Below are positions 6,482-14,166 of a DNA stretch of 14,166 bases, one piece after another (the first letter of the stretch is position 1; every line of letters starts with the position of its first letter). The notes under the pieces were generated by a model that saw only the letters and a list, made by a program, of their open reading frames with translations, ran no database searches and was not told where the DNA came from. The stretch comes from Candidatus Cloacimonadota bacterium (GTDB taxonomy: Bacteria > Cloacimonadota > Cloacimonadia > Cloacimonadales > TCS61), in NCBI GenBank assembly GCA_030596265.1, contig JAUVKM010000023.1, forward strand, positions 1-14,166, read 5' to 3'. The position numbers and the translations under genes were made by a program.

Positions 6482-9073
6482 TTATCTTGGAGCAGTTCTA
6501 ATTTTGATCTCTTCGAATTGGAATCCCTTTTCATTGAAAATGTATAAACAAACATCCACTACTTCCGGATCATATAGTATCCCTGCATTCACTTTTATCT
6601 CTTCAAGTGCATCATCAATACCTTGTGAAGATCTGTAAGGGCGTTGGGAGATCATAGCATCAACAACATCAGCAACATTCACGATCCTGGCCTCAAGCAT
6701 TATTTCATTCCCAATAAGACCTTGCGGATAGCCTGAACCATCAAGTTTTTCATGGTGTTGATATACAATTTTTGCAATTGGCATTTGAAAATCTATGGTT
6801 TTTAAAATATCATAACCTGCTAAAGGATGATTCTTGATCACGCTAAATTCAGTTTCTGTGAGAGCAGATGGTTTAGAAAGAATTTCATTTGGAATATAGA
6901 TTTTACCAATATCGTGAAGAATGGCAGCTATTCGTATTGCATCAAGTTGCAATTTATTCAAATTCATTTCGTTGGCAATTTCACAGCTTAATTTTGCAAC
7001 TCTAAGCTGATGTCCTGCGGTATAAGGATCACGAATTTCAACTGCTGAGATGAATGCATTTATAGTTTCCTCAATAGCCTTTTTCAACTTGATGAAACTA
7101 TCATTAAGTTGAATCTCAATTCTTTTTCTTTCTGTAACTTCAACTTGAAGTTCGTGATTAGTTTCTGCTAATTCTCTAGTCCTGTCATGCACTCGTTTTT
7201 CTAATCCAAAATAAGCTTTTTCTAATTTAGTGTCGATCTCTTTTTTCTCAAAATAGATACCAAGTATCTCAGTAGAAATCTTAAGGAGTGAAAGCTCTTC
7301 TTCTTTCCACTCTTCGGCTTTTGTCACATTATCAAATCCCATAAAACCGATCAAGTTACTAGCAGATATTAATGGTAGCACTAATAAAGATTTAATATTC
7401 TGTTCTTCTAGTACTTTCTTTTCTTTTTGTGCTTCAATTGGCATTTTAGAGACATTAGAAATATGAATCACTTCATCATTCTCTAATTTGCTCATCCACC
7501 ACGGTAATGTATCGACGGGAATATCTTGAAGATTACTTATTTCCGGTTGTACATTTTTATCACACCATTCATGGGTGTTATCAAGTGTGTCTTTATTTTG
7601 ATCTAGCAAAAACAGGTAGGAACGACTTGCGCCGCACATTTCACCAATCTCTTTCAGTGTATCATTAATAGCAATATCGAAATCCGAGACATTGATAAAT
7701 CTAGATGATATCTTTGTAATCACCTTTTCTATGTGCAATCTCTTAATTAATCTCTTCTCTGCTGTCATTCGATCAAGAATCTCATTTTGTAGTATTTTAT
7801 TATTATTTTGTTTATTTCTATAACGTTTATGAATTATTAATGAAAAACCTGTAACCATGAGAAGACTACCGAAAAGTAACAATAAATAGAGTTTTCTCTT
7901 TTCAGCCTGCAGCTCCATTATCTGATTATTCTTTTCTAATTGGACGATGTCATGTTCTCTTTCGCCCATCTCAAACTTTGCTTGCATATTTGTGATCTTA
8001 TTAGTCATTTCCTCACTAAAAATTTCATCTTTAATTTTTGAATGAAGTCTAAAATAACGAAGGGATTCTTCACTGTTTTCATTTGCTTTATAGAAATCTG
8101 ATAATGCAAGATATCCGTTCATGATAAGTTGTTGTGCACCAATATCAGATGCGAATTTAAGACCTTGGCTAATGTTTGCATATGCATCTGACATATTATT
8201 CATTAATATTTGCAATTTGCCGATATTAGTAAATGTATCAGAAATTCCGTATTGATTTCCGGTTTCTAAGATCAAGTCGAGAGATCTTTTAAAATAGATT
8301 AATGCTTTATCATATTCTTGTAATTTTTCGTGAACAATTCCCAAGTTATTTAAAACTGATGAAATCCCTTTAATATTTCCAAGTTCTTGCTCGATTTCCA
8401 AACACTGATTATAATATTTCAATGATTCTGAAAAATTTCCACGATTAGCAAATGTGATTCCAATATTATTTAAAGCAGTGGAAATTGCTTTCTTATTCCC
8501 ACTATCTTTTTCAATTTCAAGTGCTCGTTGGAAATATTCAAGTGCCTTATCGTAATTATTCAATGAGTGGTAAAGATTTCCTAAGTTATTAAGTCCCGAG
8601 GAAATACCATGTTGATCATTGATTTCATCACTAAGCTTCAATGAGATGAGGAAGAAATCTAGTGCTTTATTGTAATTTCCAAGTTTTTCATGATCCAGTC
8701 CAATAAAGTTATTAGCTTTCAGCATTCCAGTTTTATCTGTCAGTTGTTGATATATCTCGAGAGCTTCTGTATGAAACTCCACAGCTTTTTTAAAGTTGCT
8801 GAGATAGTAATATGCAGAGCCTAGATTTGTAAGAGATTCAGCGATATCTTTTCTAATACCGGATTCCTGAGAGATTTGAAGAGCTGAATGGGCATAGTCA
8901 ATACTTTTACGCGCTGATATTTCTTGATATGCTTGTGATAGTTCATTTAAAATTACAACCTTTTCATTTTGGTCGATTATTTTCAAATATACTTCTAAAC
9001 TATCAATTCGCGTACTTGCTGATAACAAATTTATCGTACAAGCAATAGCCATGATTACCAAAAAATAACGCAT
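6482..9073 (-). CDS. Membrane receptor: periplasmic TPR repeats, TM helix, GAF and HD-GYP domains
   Basis: An 863-residue protein. Order: signal peptide or anchor (1-20); TPR array (about 40-345) with six units in exact 40-residue register at 85-324; coiled coil (about 352-394); one membrane helix (about 395-415, YLLLLFGSLLMVTGFSLII); short coiled coil; GAF domain (about 450-605, with PWWMSKLENDEVIHISNVS); second coiled coil (608-670); HD-GYP domain (about 670-856). The last has intact HDIGK (720-724), HHEKLDGSGYP (773-783) and ADVVDA. I infer that the TPR part senses a protein or peptide outside the inner membrane and that the cytoplasmic HD-GYP degrades cyclic di-GMP. The layout mirrors TPR-containing histidine kinases with the kinase replaced. 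The ATG follows AAAGG at 7 nt. As the first gene of the - strand run, it must have its promoter in the 130-nt gap upstream. Confidence 0.92.
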   Translation of the reverse strand: MRYFLVIMAIACTINLLSASTRIDSLEVYLKIIDQNEKVVILNELSQAYQEISARKSIDYAHSALQISQESGIRKDIAESLTNLGSAYYYLSNFKKAVEFHTEALEIYQQLTDKTGMLKANNFIGLDHEKLGNYNKALDFFLISLKLSDEINDQHGISSGLNNLGNLYHSLNNYDKALEYFQRALEIEKDSGNKKAISTALNNIGITFANRGNFSESLKYYNQCLEIEQELGNIKGISSVLNNLGIVHEKLQEYDKALIYFKRSLDLILETGNQYGISDTFTNIGKLQILMNNMSDAYANISQGLKFASDIGAQQLIMNGYLALSDFYKANENSEESLRYFRLHSKIKDEIFSEEMTNKITNMQAKFEMGEREHDIVQLEKNNQIMELQAEKRKLYLLLLFGSLLMVTGFSLIIHKRYRNKQNNNKILQNEILDRMTAEKRLIKRLHIEKVITKISSRFINVSDFDIAINDTLKEIGEMCGASRSYLFLLDQNKDTLDNTHEWCDKNVQPEISNLQDIPVDTLPWWMSKLENDEVIHISNVSKMPIEAQKEKKVLEEQNIKSLLVLPLISASNLIGFMGFDNVTKAEEWKEEELSLLKISTEILGIYFEKKEIDTKLEKAYFGLEKRVHDRTRELAETNHELQVEVTERKRIEIQLNDSFIKLKKAIEETINAFISAVEIRDPYTAGHQLRVAKLSCEIANEMNLNKLQLDAIRIAAILHDIGKIYIPNEILSKPSALTETEFSVIKNHPLAGYDILKTIDFQMPIAKIVYQHHEKLDGSGYPQGLIGNEIMLEARIVNVADVVDAMISQRPYRSSQGIDDALEEIKVNAGILYDPEVVDVCLYIFNEKGFQFEEIKIRTAPR
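8102..8821 (-). repeat. Six TPR units in exact 40-residue (120-bp) register
   Basis: Units begin at Gly85, Gly125, Gly165, Gly205, Gly245 and Gly285 of the receptor. Each follows the pattern G-x3-x-x-L-x-x-[YF]-x-[KE]-A-[LV]-x-[YF], then a charged helix, then LNNLG or LNNI. The 40-residue period, instead of 34, is typical of TPR arrays with longer helices that bind peptides or proteins. The last unit is less regular. The DNA units are diverged. Confidence 0.88.
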
Positions 9074-9159
9074 ATAATACCTTTATAAATTAATTTGTTG
9101 TTAAATAAATATAATAATCAAATTATGCAAGTAATTTATTTTATAGTACGGGTTAAAGC

Positions 9160-9185
9160 AAAAAAAAGGGTGGATAACTCCACCC
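9160..9185 (-). terminator. Strong intrinsic terminator of the NuoF/NuoG-GltD-like operon
   Basis: Read on the - strand: GGGTGGA, loop GTTA, TCCACCC, then eight T. It lies 18 nt beyond the TAA at 9204-9206. It insulates the redox operon from the receptor gene that starts at 9073, so the receptor run must have its own promoter within about 86 nt (9074-9159), which is very AT-rich. Confidence 0.93.
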
Positions 9186-9203
9186 CCGATTTTTTGAGTA
9201 AAA

Positions 9204-12200
9204 TTATTTAGCCATTTTTTTAAGTTTGGTTATTCGCTTTTTTTGGATACTAGCCTGTTTAGGCGCATCGAATTGCATATGCTCAACAGTGTATAGGAAA
9301 TCAAGAAGTTCTTGATTGGATAAATTTCTTATTTTTTCTTTCTTTGCTAAGAATATTTGAGCTTTTTTATTCCAGAATGAAATCTTAGCTTCTTGCGCAG
9401 TTAGTAATCCGGCTTTTTTAAATGTCTTAAGAAGCTTGTTATGGATAGTTGATTTTTTTGGATTTTTAAATTTGGAAGTTCTACCATCATCAGCAATTGA
9501 AGTTGATTTAAGTTCCAGATATGATGCTTTGGGCAAGAGCAAATGAGAAGAATCTGCGTCATCAATATGTGTATTAACAGATACGATAAAGTTACTATTT
9601 TTTATGCGTTTCTTCTGCTCTTCACAAGGCAATTCACCATAGAAAAGCACAAAATTATAGTTAGCCGGCTCACCTGCATTGATTCCCAGTTTCTGGAATC
9701 CGCGGAAATTATTGAATTTAGAAGTTGGAAGTATCCCTGATCCTTCTTCAAAATTACAAACCAGAGATGATATAACCCAAATATTCCAAATGGATTCTTC
9801 TGAAATAAGGTCACGGTTATACATAAATACGGTTTTTTCGGGAAGGTCAAGCTTCAATGGATCAACATTATGTTCAATATCATCGATATCATCCATCTCT
9901 TCTTTAACTAATTCAATATTATATTGTAGAATTCTTTCCAGTGTTTTTACAATTGGATCATCATTGTGTAGTTCATCAGCAAAATTGTTGAAGTCGCTAA
10001 TTTCTTTTGTTATCAATATCAATTTTGCACCATTTCTCTGTAATCTGCGAGCAATGGTTTTATGAACTTTGCTCATCTTACCGATTAAAACGATACATTC
10101 AGCATGTTCAAGATCATCATATGTTTTTGTATAAAGATTTGTATCTGTAAGCTTATCAACAAAACTTTTATATATAGAGAGAGAAGATATTTGTGAACCT
10201 ATCTTTTTTGCTATGTGCTGTATTAAGAGTGCTTCTTCAATTGATGAAGTTGGAGAAATGTAGACCATTTTAGATTCAGCCTTCTGCAATTTTTCTTGGA
10301 TCATTTTTGCGGCTGTATCTATATTTTTTATTGGAAGCCAATGATCATTTTCTCTTTCGAATGGATGCGTGATTCTGTCTTCATCTTCAAATATCTGCCA
10401 GCCAAATTTACCATCAAAGCACAGATCTCTCTGATTAAAAGTTTCTCCATCTGCTGGCTCGACAATTGTAATATGGTTATCTTGAACGCTTACTTCAATA
10501 TTACATCCTGTTCCACAAAGACCACAATTTTGAGTTATTTTTTCACTTAGATGTGGATTAAGTTTTGTATTTGAATTTTTTGGAAGTAAAGCTCCTACAG
10601 GACATACATCAATACATTTACCACAAATCTCGCAGTTTGTTTTAGAAAGACTTTCTCCAAATTCAGGTGCCACATAAGTTGTAAATCCTCGATAGATATA
10701 ACCCAATACGCCAGGTCCTTGGACTTCAGCACAAATTCTCACACAACGTCCACAGTTGATACATTTGTTTGCGTCACGACGTATGAATGGATGGCTATCA
10801 TCAATAGGATGTTTGTTCTTGTCACCCATAAACAAATCGACTTCAATTTTATATTCAGTTGCGTATTTACGGAGATCACAAGATTCGTTTACATTACATC
10901 CGCATTCCAGGCAGCGATCAGCTTCGGCGCGTGCATCTTCTTCTTCAAAACCGGTTTCAACTTCTTTGAAGTTAGAAGCTCTAACTTTTGGATCTAGTTC
11001 CGGCATTTTAAAACGTGGAATCTCTTCATATTGTTCAAATTCTTTAGGATCAATATCCCTTAATTTTTTTTCTTTTTTGGAATCAAAAAGTTTAATCGGA
11101 TCAATCATAGGTTGGTTATTCAGAAATCTATCAATTGCCTCCGCAGCTTTTCTACCATCTGCGATAGCTTCAATTGCAGTTGCTGGTCCTCTGCGGAAAT
11201 CACCACCGGCAAATATCTTACCAAGACCAGTAAATTGTGTTTCTTCGTCAGCTACAACAGTATCCCATTTTGTTAATGGTAACTCCTTACCTTTGATCTG
11301 ATTTGCTTTTTTAGTAACAAATGCAACTTCTGGTTTTTGAGAAATTGCTGCGATCACAGTTCCATATTCTTCTTTAAAAAATTCACCTGTTGGTTCCGGC
11401 CTTCTCCTTCCGCTATTATCTGGTTCACCAAGTTTCATTTTTTCCATTTTAATAGCTTTGAGTTTTCCCTTTTTCCCAAGATTCTCCACAGGATTAGTAA
11501 GAAAATGGAATTTAATCCCTTCTTCTTCAGCAGCATCTACTTCATAAGCTTCAGCTGGCATTTCTTTTCTTGTTCGACGATAAACAAGAGTTACATTTGC
11601 ACCCATTCTAGCAGCAGTTCGAGCACAATCGATAGCAGTATTACCACCACCTATCACAGCTACTTTCTTTTCAAGTTTTATTTTCTTTCCCAACATCAAA
11701 TCTCTTAAAAAATCTACACCGAGAAAACATCCTTCTAAGTTATTTCCTTTCACTCTCATTGGAACTGCTTTCTGAGCACCGATAGCAAGGAAAACAGCAT
11801 CATATTTTGTATTCAGATCAGAAAGAGTTATATCTTTTCCTAATTGAGTTTTGTATTGGATATTCATACCATTCTTGCACATGAGTTTAATCTCTTTATC
11901 CAAAATTTTCTTGGGAAGTCTGTATTCGGGGATGCCATATCTTAACCAGCCGCCTGCCTTTGGTGCTGATTCAAAAACTGTTACATTGTAACCTTGATTA
12001 GAAAGATAATATCCACAGGTAAGTCCGGATGGTCCTGCGCCAATTATTGCAATATTTTTCCCATTATCCGGGGCTTTATTGGGTATGTATTGTGTTTTAT
12101 TAAATATATCAAAATCGGCCGCATGTCTTTTTAACTGACGAATTGCAATAGGTTCATCAACAATTGATCTTCGGCATTCTTCTTCACAAAAAGCAGGACA

Positions 12201-12632
12201 TACTCTTCCAATAGAAAGTGGCATGGGTAATGTTTCTTTAATCACTTTTACCGCCTCCTGATGCCGTCCGTTTGCTATCAATGAAACGTAGCTTTGGATA
12301 TCAACTTGATTTGGGCAGGCAATTTTACAAGGCGCTTCACAGTCTGCGTAATGGTCTGAAAGCAAGAGTTCCAGAGCCATTTTACGAGCTTTATGAACTT
12401 CTTCGGAATCTGTTTCAATTTCCATCCCATCTAATGCTTCAGTTCCACAAGCAGTTACAAAACCCTTTCTATCTTTTACTTTAACAGCGCAAACCCAGCA
12501 TGAGCCATAAGGTGATAATTCTTGGTCGTGGCAGAGTGTTGGGATCTCAATTCCAATCTCTTTTGCAACGTCTAATATTTTATTGCCTTTTTCTGTTTTA
12601 ACTTTTTTCCCATTTATTTTTATAGTTATCAT
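9204..12632 (-). CDS. Multidomain Fe-S flavoprotein: NuoG-type 2Fe-2S, GltD/NfnB-like FAD-NAD(P), 2x4Fe-4S, degenerate molybdopterin-like tail
   Basis: 1142 residues. Domains in order: plant-type [2Fe-2S] (1-78; Cys34, 45, 48, 62); a NuoG-like helix leading to SDHYADC (92-98); GltD-type Fe-S segment (Cys98, 102, 106 and 145, 149, 153); FAD/NAD(P) module (about 192-505) with IGAGPSGL, GGGNTAIDCARTA and FAGGDFRRGPATAIEAIADG; CLECGC (574-579); two [4Fe-4S] motifs (Cys624, 627, 630, 634 and 667, 670, 673, 677); a molybdopterin-type [4Fe-4S] (Cys703, 706, 710, 738); and a molybdopterin-oxidoreductase-like tail (about 745-1060) ending in a Lys-rich segment. It probably passes electrons between NAD(P)H at FAD and the NADH-FMN partner encoded 5 nt upstream. 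No [FeFe]-hydrogenase H-cluster motif is present. It could be annotated NuoG, GltD or formate dehydrogenase alpha subunit; none of those names fits the whole. The ATG follows AAGGA at 8 nt. Confidence 0.9.
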   Translation of the reverse strand: MITIKINGKKVKTEKGNKILDVAKEIGIEIPTLCHDQELSPYGSCWVCAVKVKDRKGFVTACGTEALDGMEIETDSEEVHKARKMALELLLSDHYADCEAPCKIACPNQVDIQSYVSLIANGRHQEAVKVIKETLPMPLSIGRVCPAFCEEECRRSIVDEPIAIRQLKRHAADFDIFNKTQYIPNKAPDNGKNIAIIGAGPSGLTCGYYLSNQGYNVTVFESAPKAGGWLRYGIPEYRLPKKILDKEIKLMCKNGMNIQYKTQLGKDITLSDLNTKYDAVFLAIGAQKAVPMRVKGNNLEGCFLGVDFLRDLMLGKKIKLEKKVAVIGGGNTAIDCARTAARMGANVTLVYRRTRKEMPAEAYEVDAAEEEGIKFHFLTNPVENLGKKGKLKAIKMEKMKLGEPDNSGRRRPEPTGEFFKEEYGTVIAAISQKPEVAFVTKKANQIKGKELPLTKWDTVVADEETQFTGLGKIFAGGDFRRGPATAIEAIADGRKAAEAIDRFLNNQPMIDPIKLFDSKKEKKLRDIDPKEFEQYEEIPRFKMPELDPKVRASNFKEVETGFEEEDARAEADRCLECGCNVNESCDLRKYATEYKIEVDLFMGDKNKHPIDDSHPFIRRDANKCINCGRCVRICAEVQGPGVLGYIYRGFTTYVAPEFGESLSKTNCEICGKCIDVCPVGALLPKNSNTKLNPHLSEKITQNCGLCGTGCNIEVSVQDNHITIVEPADGETFNQRDLCFDGKFGWQIFEDEDRITHPFERENDHWLPIKNIDTAAKMIQEKLQKAESKMVYISPTSSIEEALLIQHIAKKIGSQISSLSIYKSFVDKLTDTNLYTKTYDDLEHAECIVLIGKMSKVHKTIARRLQRNGAKLILITKEISDFNNFADELHNDDPIVKTLERILQYNIELVKEEMDDIDDIEHNVDPLKLDLPEKTVFMYNRDLISEESIWNIWVISSLVCNFEEGSGILPTSKFNNFRGFQKLGINAGEPANYNFVLFYGELPCEEQKKRIKNSNFIVSVNTHIDDADSSHLLLPKASYLELKSTSIADDGRTSKFKNPKKSTIHNKLLKTFKKAGLLTAQEAKISFWNKKAQIFLAKKEKIRNLSNQELLDFLYTVEHMQFDAPKQASIQKKRITKLKKMAK

Positions 12633-12637
12633 ATCAA

Positions 12638-14166
12638 TTATCCTTTTTTGATAGCATCAAATTTACAGGCATCATAACAAGCACCGCATTTAATGCATGC
12701 ATCCTGATCTATATTGTGAACTTGCTTTCGTTCGCCAGAAATACAATTTACCGGACACTTCATTGCACACACAGTACATCCAATACATTTGTCTTCAATC
12801 ACTTCATATTTAAGAAGAGATGTGCAAACTCCAGCTGGACAGGTTTTGTCTTTTATATGTGCGATATATTCATCTCTGAAATATTTTAAAGTAGTTAAAA
12901 CCGGATTTGGGGCAGTTTGTCCCAAACCGCATAAAGAACTTTTAATTATGTTTTGTGAAAGTTCTTCAAGTGTATCGAGATCTTCCATTTTTCCTTTTCC
13001 ATCAGATATTCTTGTAAGAATTTCCAACATGCGTTTTGTTCCTACCCTGCAGAAAGTACATTTACCACAGGATTCGTTCTGAGTGAAATTAAGAAAGAAT
13101 TTTGCTATATCTACCATACAGCTGGATGTATCCATCACAACCATACCACCGGAACCCATAATTGCACCGGTTTTGTTTATCGAATCGTAATCTACAATTG
13201 TGTCTAAAAGTTCTGCAGGAAGACAACCACCGGAAGGTCCACCTAATTGTACTCCTTTAAATGGTCTTTCGGTTTTCATTCCACCACCTACATCATAGAT
13301 CACATCTTTTAGCGGCATTCCCATTGGAACTTCAATAAGCCCGCTGTTCTTTATCTTTCCAGCCAGGGCAAATACCTTGGTTCCCTTGCTTTTTTCGGTT
13401 CCATATTTTGCATATTCATTTGCACCATTCAGTATTATCCAGGCAATATTTGCAAAAGTTTCTACATTATTTATATTTGTGGGTTTTCCCCAAAGTCCTG
13501 ATTGTGCAGGGAATGGCGGTCTGATAGTCGGCATTCCACGTTTACCTTCAATAGATGCCATCAAGGCAGTTTCTTCACCACAAACAAATGCACCGGCTCC
13601 CTCTTTAATATGAAGATCAAAATTGAAGTCAGTTCCAAAAATTTTATTTCCTATATATCCTTTTTCTGTTGCTTGTTCAATTGCTATTTCAAGATGTTTG
13701 ATGGCAAGTGGATATTCTGCACGGCAATATATGTAGCCTTCATCAGCACCAATTGTATAAGCTCCGATGATCATTCCTTCGATCACGCTGTGAGGATCTC
13801 CTTCCAGGACACTTCTATCCATAAATGCACCAGGGTCTCCTTCATCAGCATTACAAACGATGTATTTCTTTTCACTCTTTGCATTATAGGCAAATTGCCA
13901 TTTCAATCCTGTTGGAAAACCAGCTCCACCTCGTCCGCGAAGACCTGAATTTTTGATCTCATCAATAATATCTTCACGGCTCATTTCTTTCACGGATTTT
14001 TCAAGTGCCTTATAACCTTCTTTTGCAAGATAATCATCAATTGAAACAGGATCGATGATACCACAATTACGCAGGACTATTCTTTTTTGTTTCTTATAAG
14101 TTTTATTCTCACTTCCCTTAATAACATTTGAAATTATCACATTTTCTTCGACTGGTTTACCTTTAG
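12638..14166 (-). CDS. NuoF/HydB-like NADH-binding FMN Fe-S flavoprotein, 5' end beyond window
   Basis: The frame stays open to the right edge. A GTG at 14140 is in frame, but the codons before it read KGKPVEEN, which matches the linker after the thioredoxin-like [2Fe-2S] domain of HydB/HndC proteins, so that domain is probably encoded outside. Counting from that [17 protein letters not shown] (68-81) binds [13 protein letters not shown] (97-106) and [13 protein letters not shown] (181-193) contact NADH and FMN; Cys358, 361, 364 and 404 ligate the NuoF [4Fe-4S] cluster. CPAGVC (434-439) with His428 resembles the HydB zinc site. A C-terminal 2[4Fe-4S] ferredoxin domain (Cys452, 455, 458, 462 and 482, 485, 488, 492), lacking in complex I NuoF, marks the HydB type. 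It should oxidise or reduce NADH in the cytoplasm with the next gene's product. A NuoE-like gene would be expected just outside the window. Confidence 0.93.
   Translation of the reverse strand, partial: KGKPVEENVIISNVIKGSENKTYKKQKRIVLRNCGIIDPVSIDDYLAKEGYKALEKSVKEMSREDIIDEIKNSGLRGRGGAGFPTGLKWQFAYNAKSEKKYIVCNADEGDPGAFMDRSVLEGDPHSVIEGMIIGAYTIGADEGYIYCRAEYPLAIKHLEIAIEQATEKGYIGNKIFGTDFNFDLHIKEGAGAFVCGEETALMASIEGKRGMPTIRPPFPAQSGLWGKPTNINNVETFANIAWIILNGANEYAKYGTEKSKGTKVFALAGKIKNSGLIEVPMGMPLKDVIYDVGGGMKTERPFKGVQLGGPSGGCLPAELLDTIVDYDSINKTGAIMGSGGMVVMDTSSCMVDIAKFFLNFTQNESCGKCTFCRVGTKRMLEILTRISDGKGKMEDLDTLEELSQNIIKSSLCGLGQTAPNPVLTTLKYFRDEYIAHIKDKTCPAGVCTSLLKYEVIEDKCIGCTVCAMKCPVNCISGERKQVHNIDQDACIKCGACYDACKFDAIKKG

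Noticed and set aside
9074..9159. Promoter of the receptor gene, from TTGCAT at 9125-9130 with TATTTA 17 nt downstream on the - strand
   Set aside because: A promoter must exist here because of the terminator at 9160-9185, but the -10 match is weak and the AT-rich sequence offers several equal choices.
9074..9203. Riboswitch or leader RNA before the receptor gene
   Set aside because: Apart from the terminator of the upstream operon the stretch is almost pure A/T with no stable helix.
10756..11301. A 181-codon + strand open frame, with others at 9679-10065 and 11337-11708, inside the large redox gene
   Set aside because: They lie antisense to a gene with many recognised motifs, are Ser/Phe/Ile-rich as expected of antisense frames, and match no family I know.
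9204..12632. Possible [FeFe]-hydrogenase catalytic subunit, because of the 2Fe-2S plus two 4Fe-4S order and the HydB-like partner
   Set aside because: None of the H-cluster cysteine motifs occurs after the second 4Fe-4S domain; a molybdopterin-type 4Fe-4S motif is there instead.

Overview
The window looks like chromosomal DNA of a low-GC, anaerobic, Gram-negative-type bacterium. The evidence is a putative outer-membrane barrel protein, a periplasmic TPR sensor, and iron-sulfur flavoproteins of fermentative or syntrophic redox metabolism. The mix of gene families would fit Candidatus Cloacimonadota or another FCB-group lineage. That placement is an impression from gene content, not a phylogenetic result.

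Left part, + strand (1-2308): the end of a DUF2089-type regulator, a DUF4097 protein with a very regular 18-residue repeat, and a small companion protein form a tight operon (2-nt gap, then a 1-nt overlap). All three carry the same short helical module. The operon ends in a strong intrinsic terminator (2034-2063). A 65-residue two-helix membrane protein follows. A gene-free stretch of 183 bases (2309-2491) between convergent genes holds four copies of a TCGAGTCG-type inverted repeat and a 56-bp near-palindrome that resembles a dispersed repeat.

Middle part, - strand (2492-9073): six co-directional genes with gaps of 3 to 71 nt, probably one transcription unit. In transcription order they are a TPR-GAF-HD-GYP membrane receptor, a stand-alone HD-GYP protein that looks like a copy of its output domain, a cysteine desulfurase, a CYTH-GNAT fusion, a putative outer-membrane protein and a DUF3267 membrane zincin. 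The two HD-GYP proteins should degrade cyclic di-GMP. The other four genes have no obvious shared pathway.

Right part, - strand (9204-14166): two genes 5 nt apart end in a strong terminator (9160-9185). The first is a NuoF/HydB-like NADH-binding flavoprotein, cut by the right edge. The second is an 1142-residue fusion of a NuoG-type ferredoxin domain, a GltD/NfnB-like FAD-NAD(P)H module, two [4Fe-4S] domains and a molybdopterin-oxidoreductase-like tail with no visible catalytic residue. Together they suggest a soluble multi-flavin complex linking NADH, a second pyridine nucleotide and probably ferredoxin. This possible electron-bifurcating enzyme is the most interesting system in the window. 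No RNA genes, CRISPR arrays or transposases were seen.
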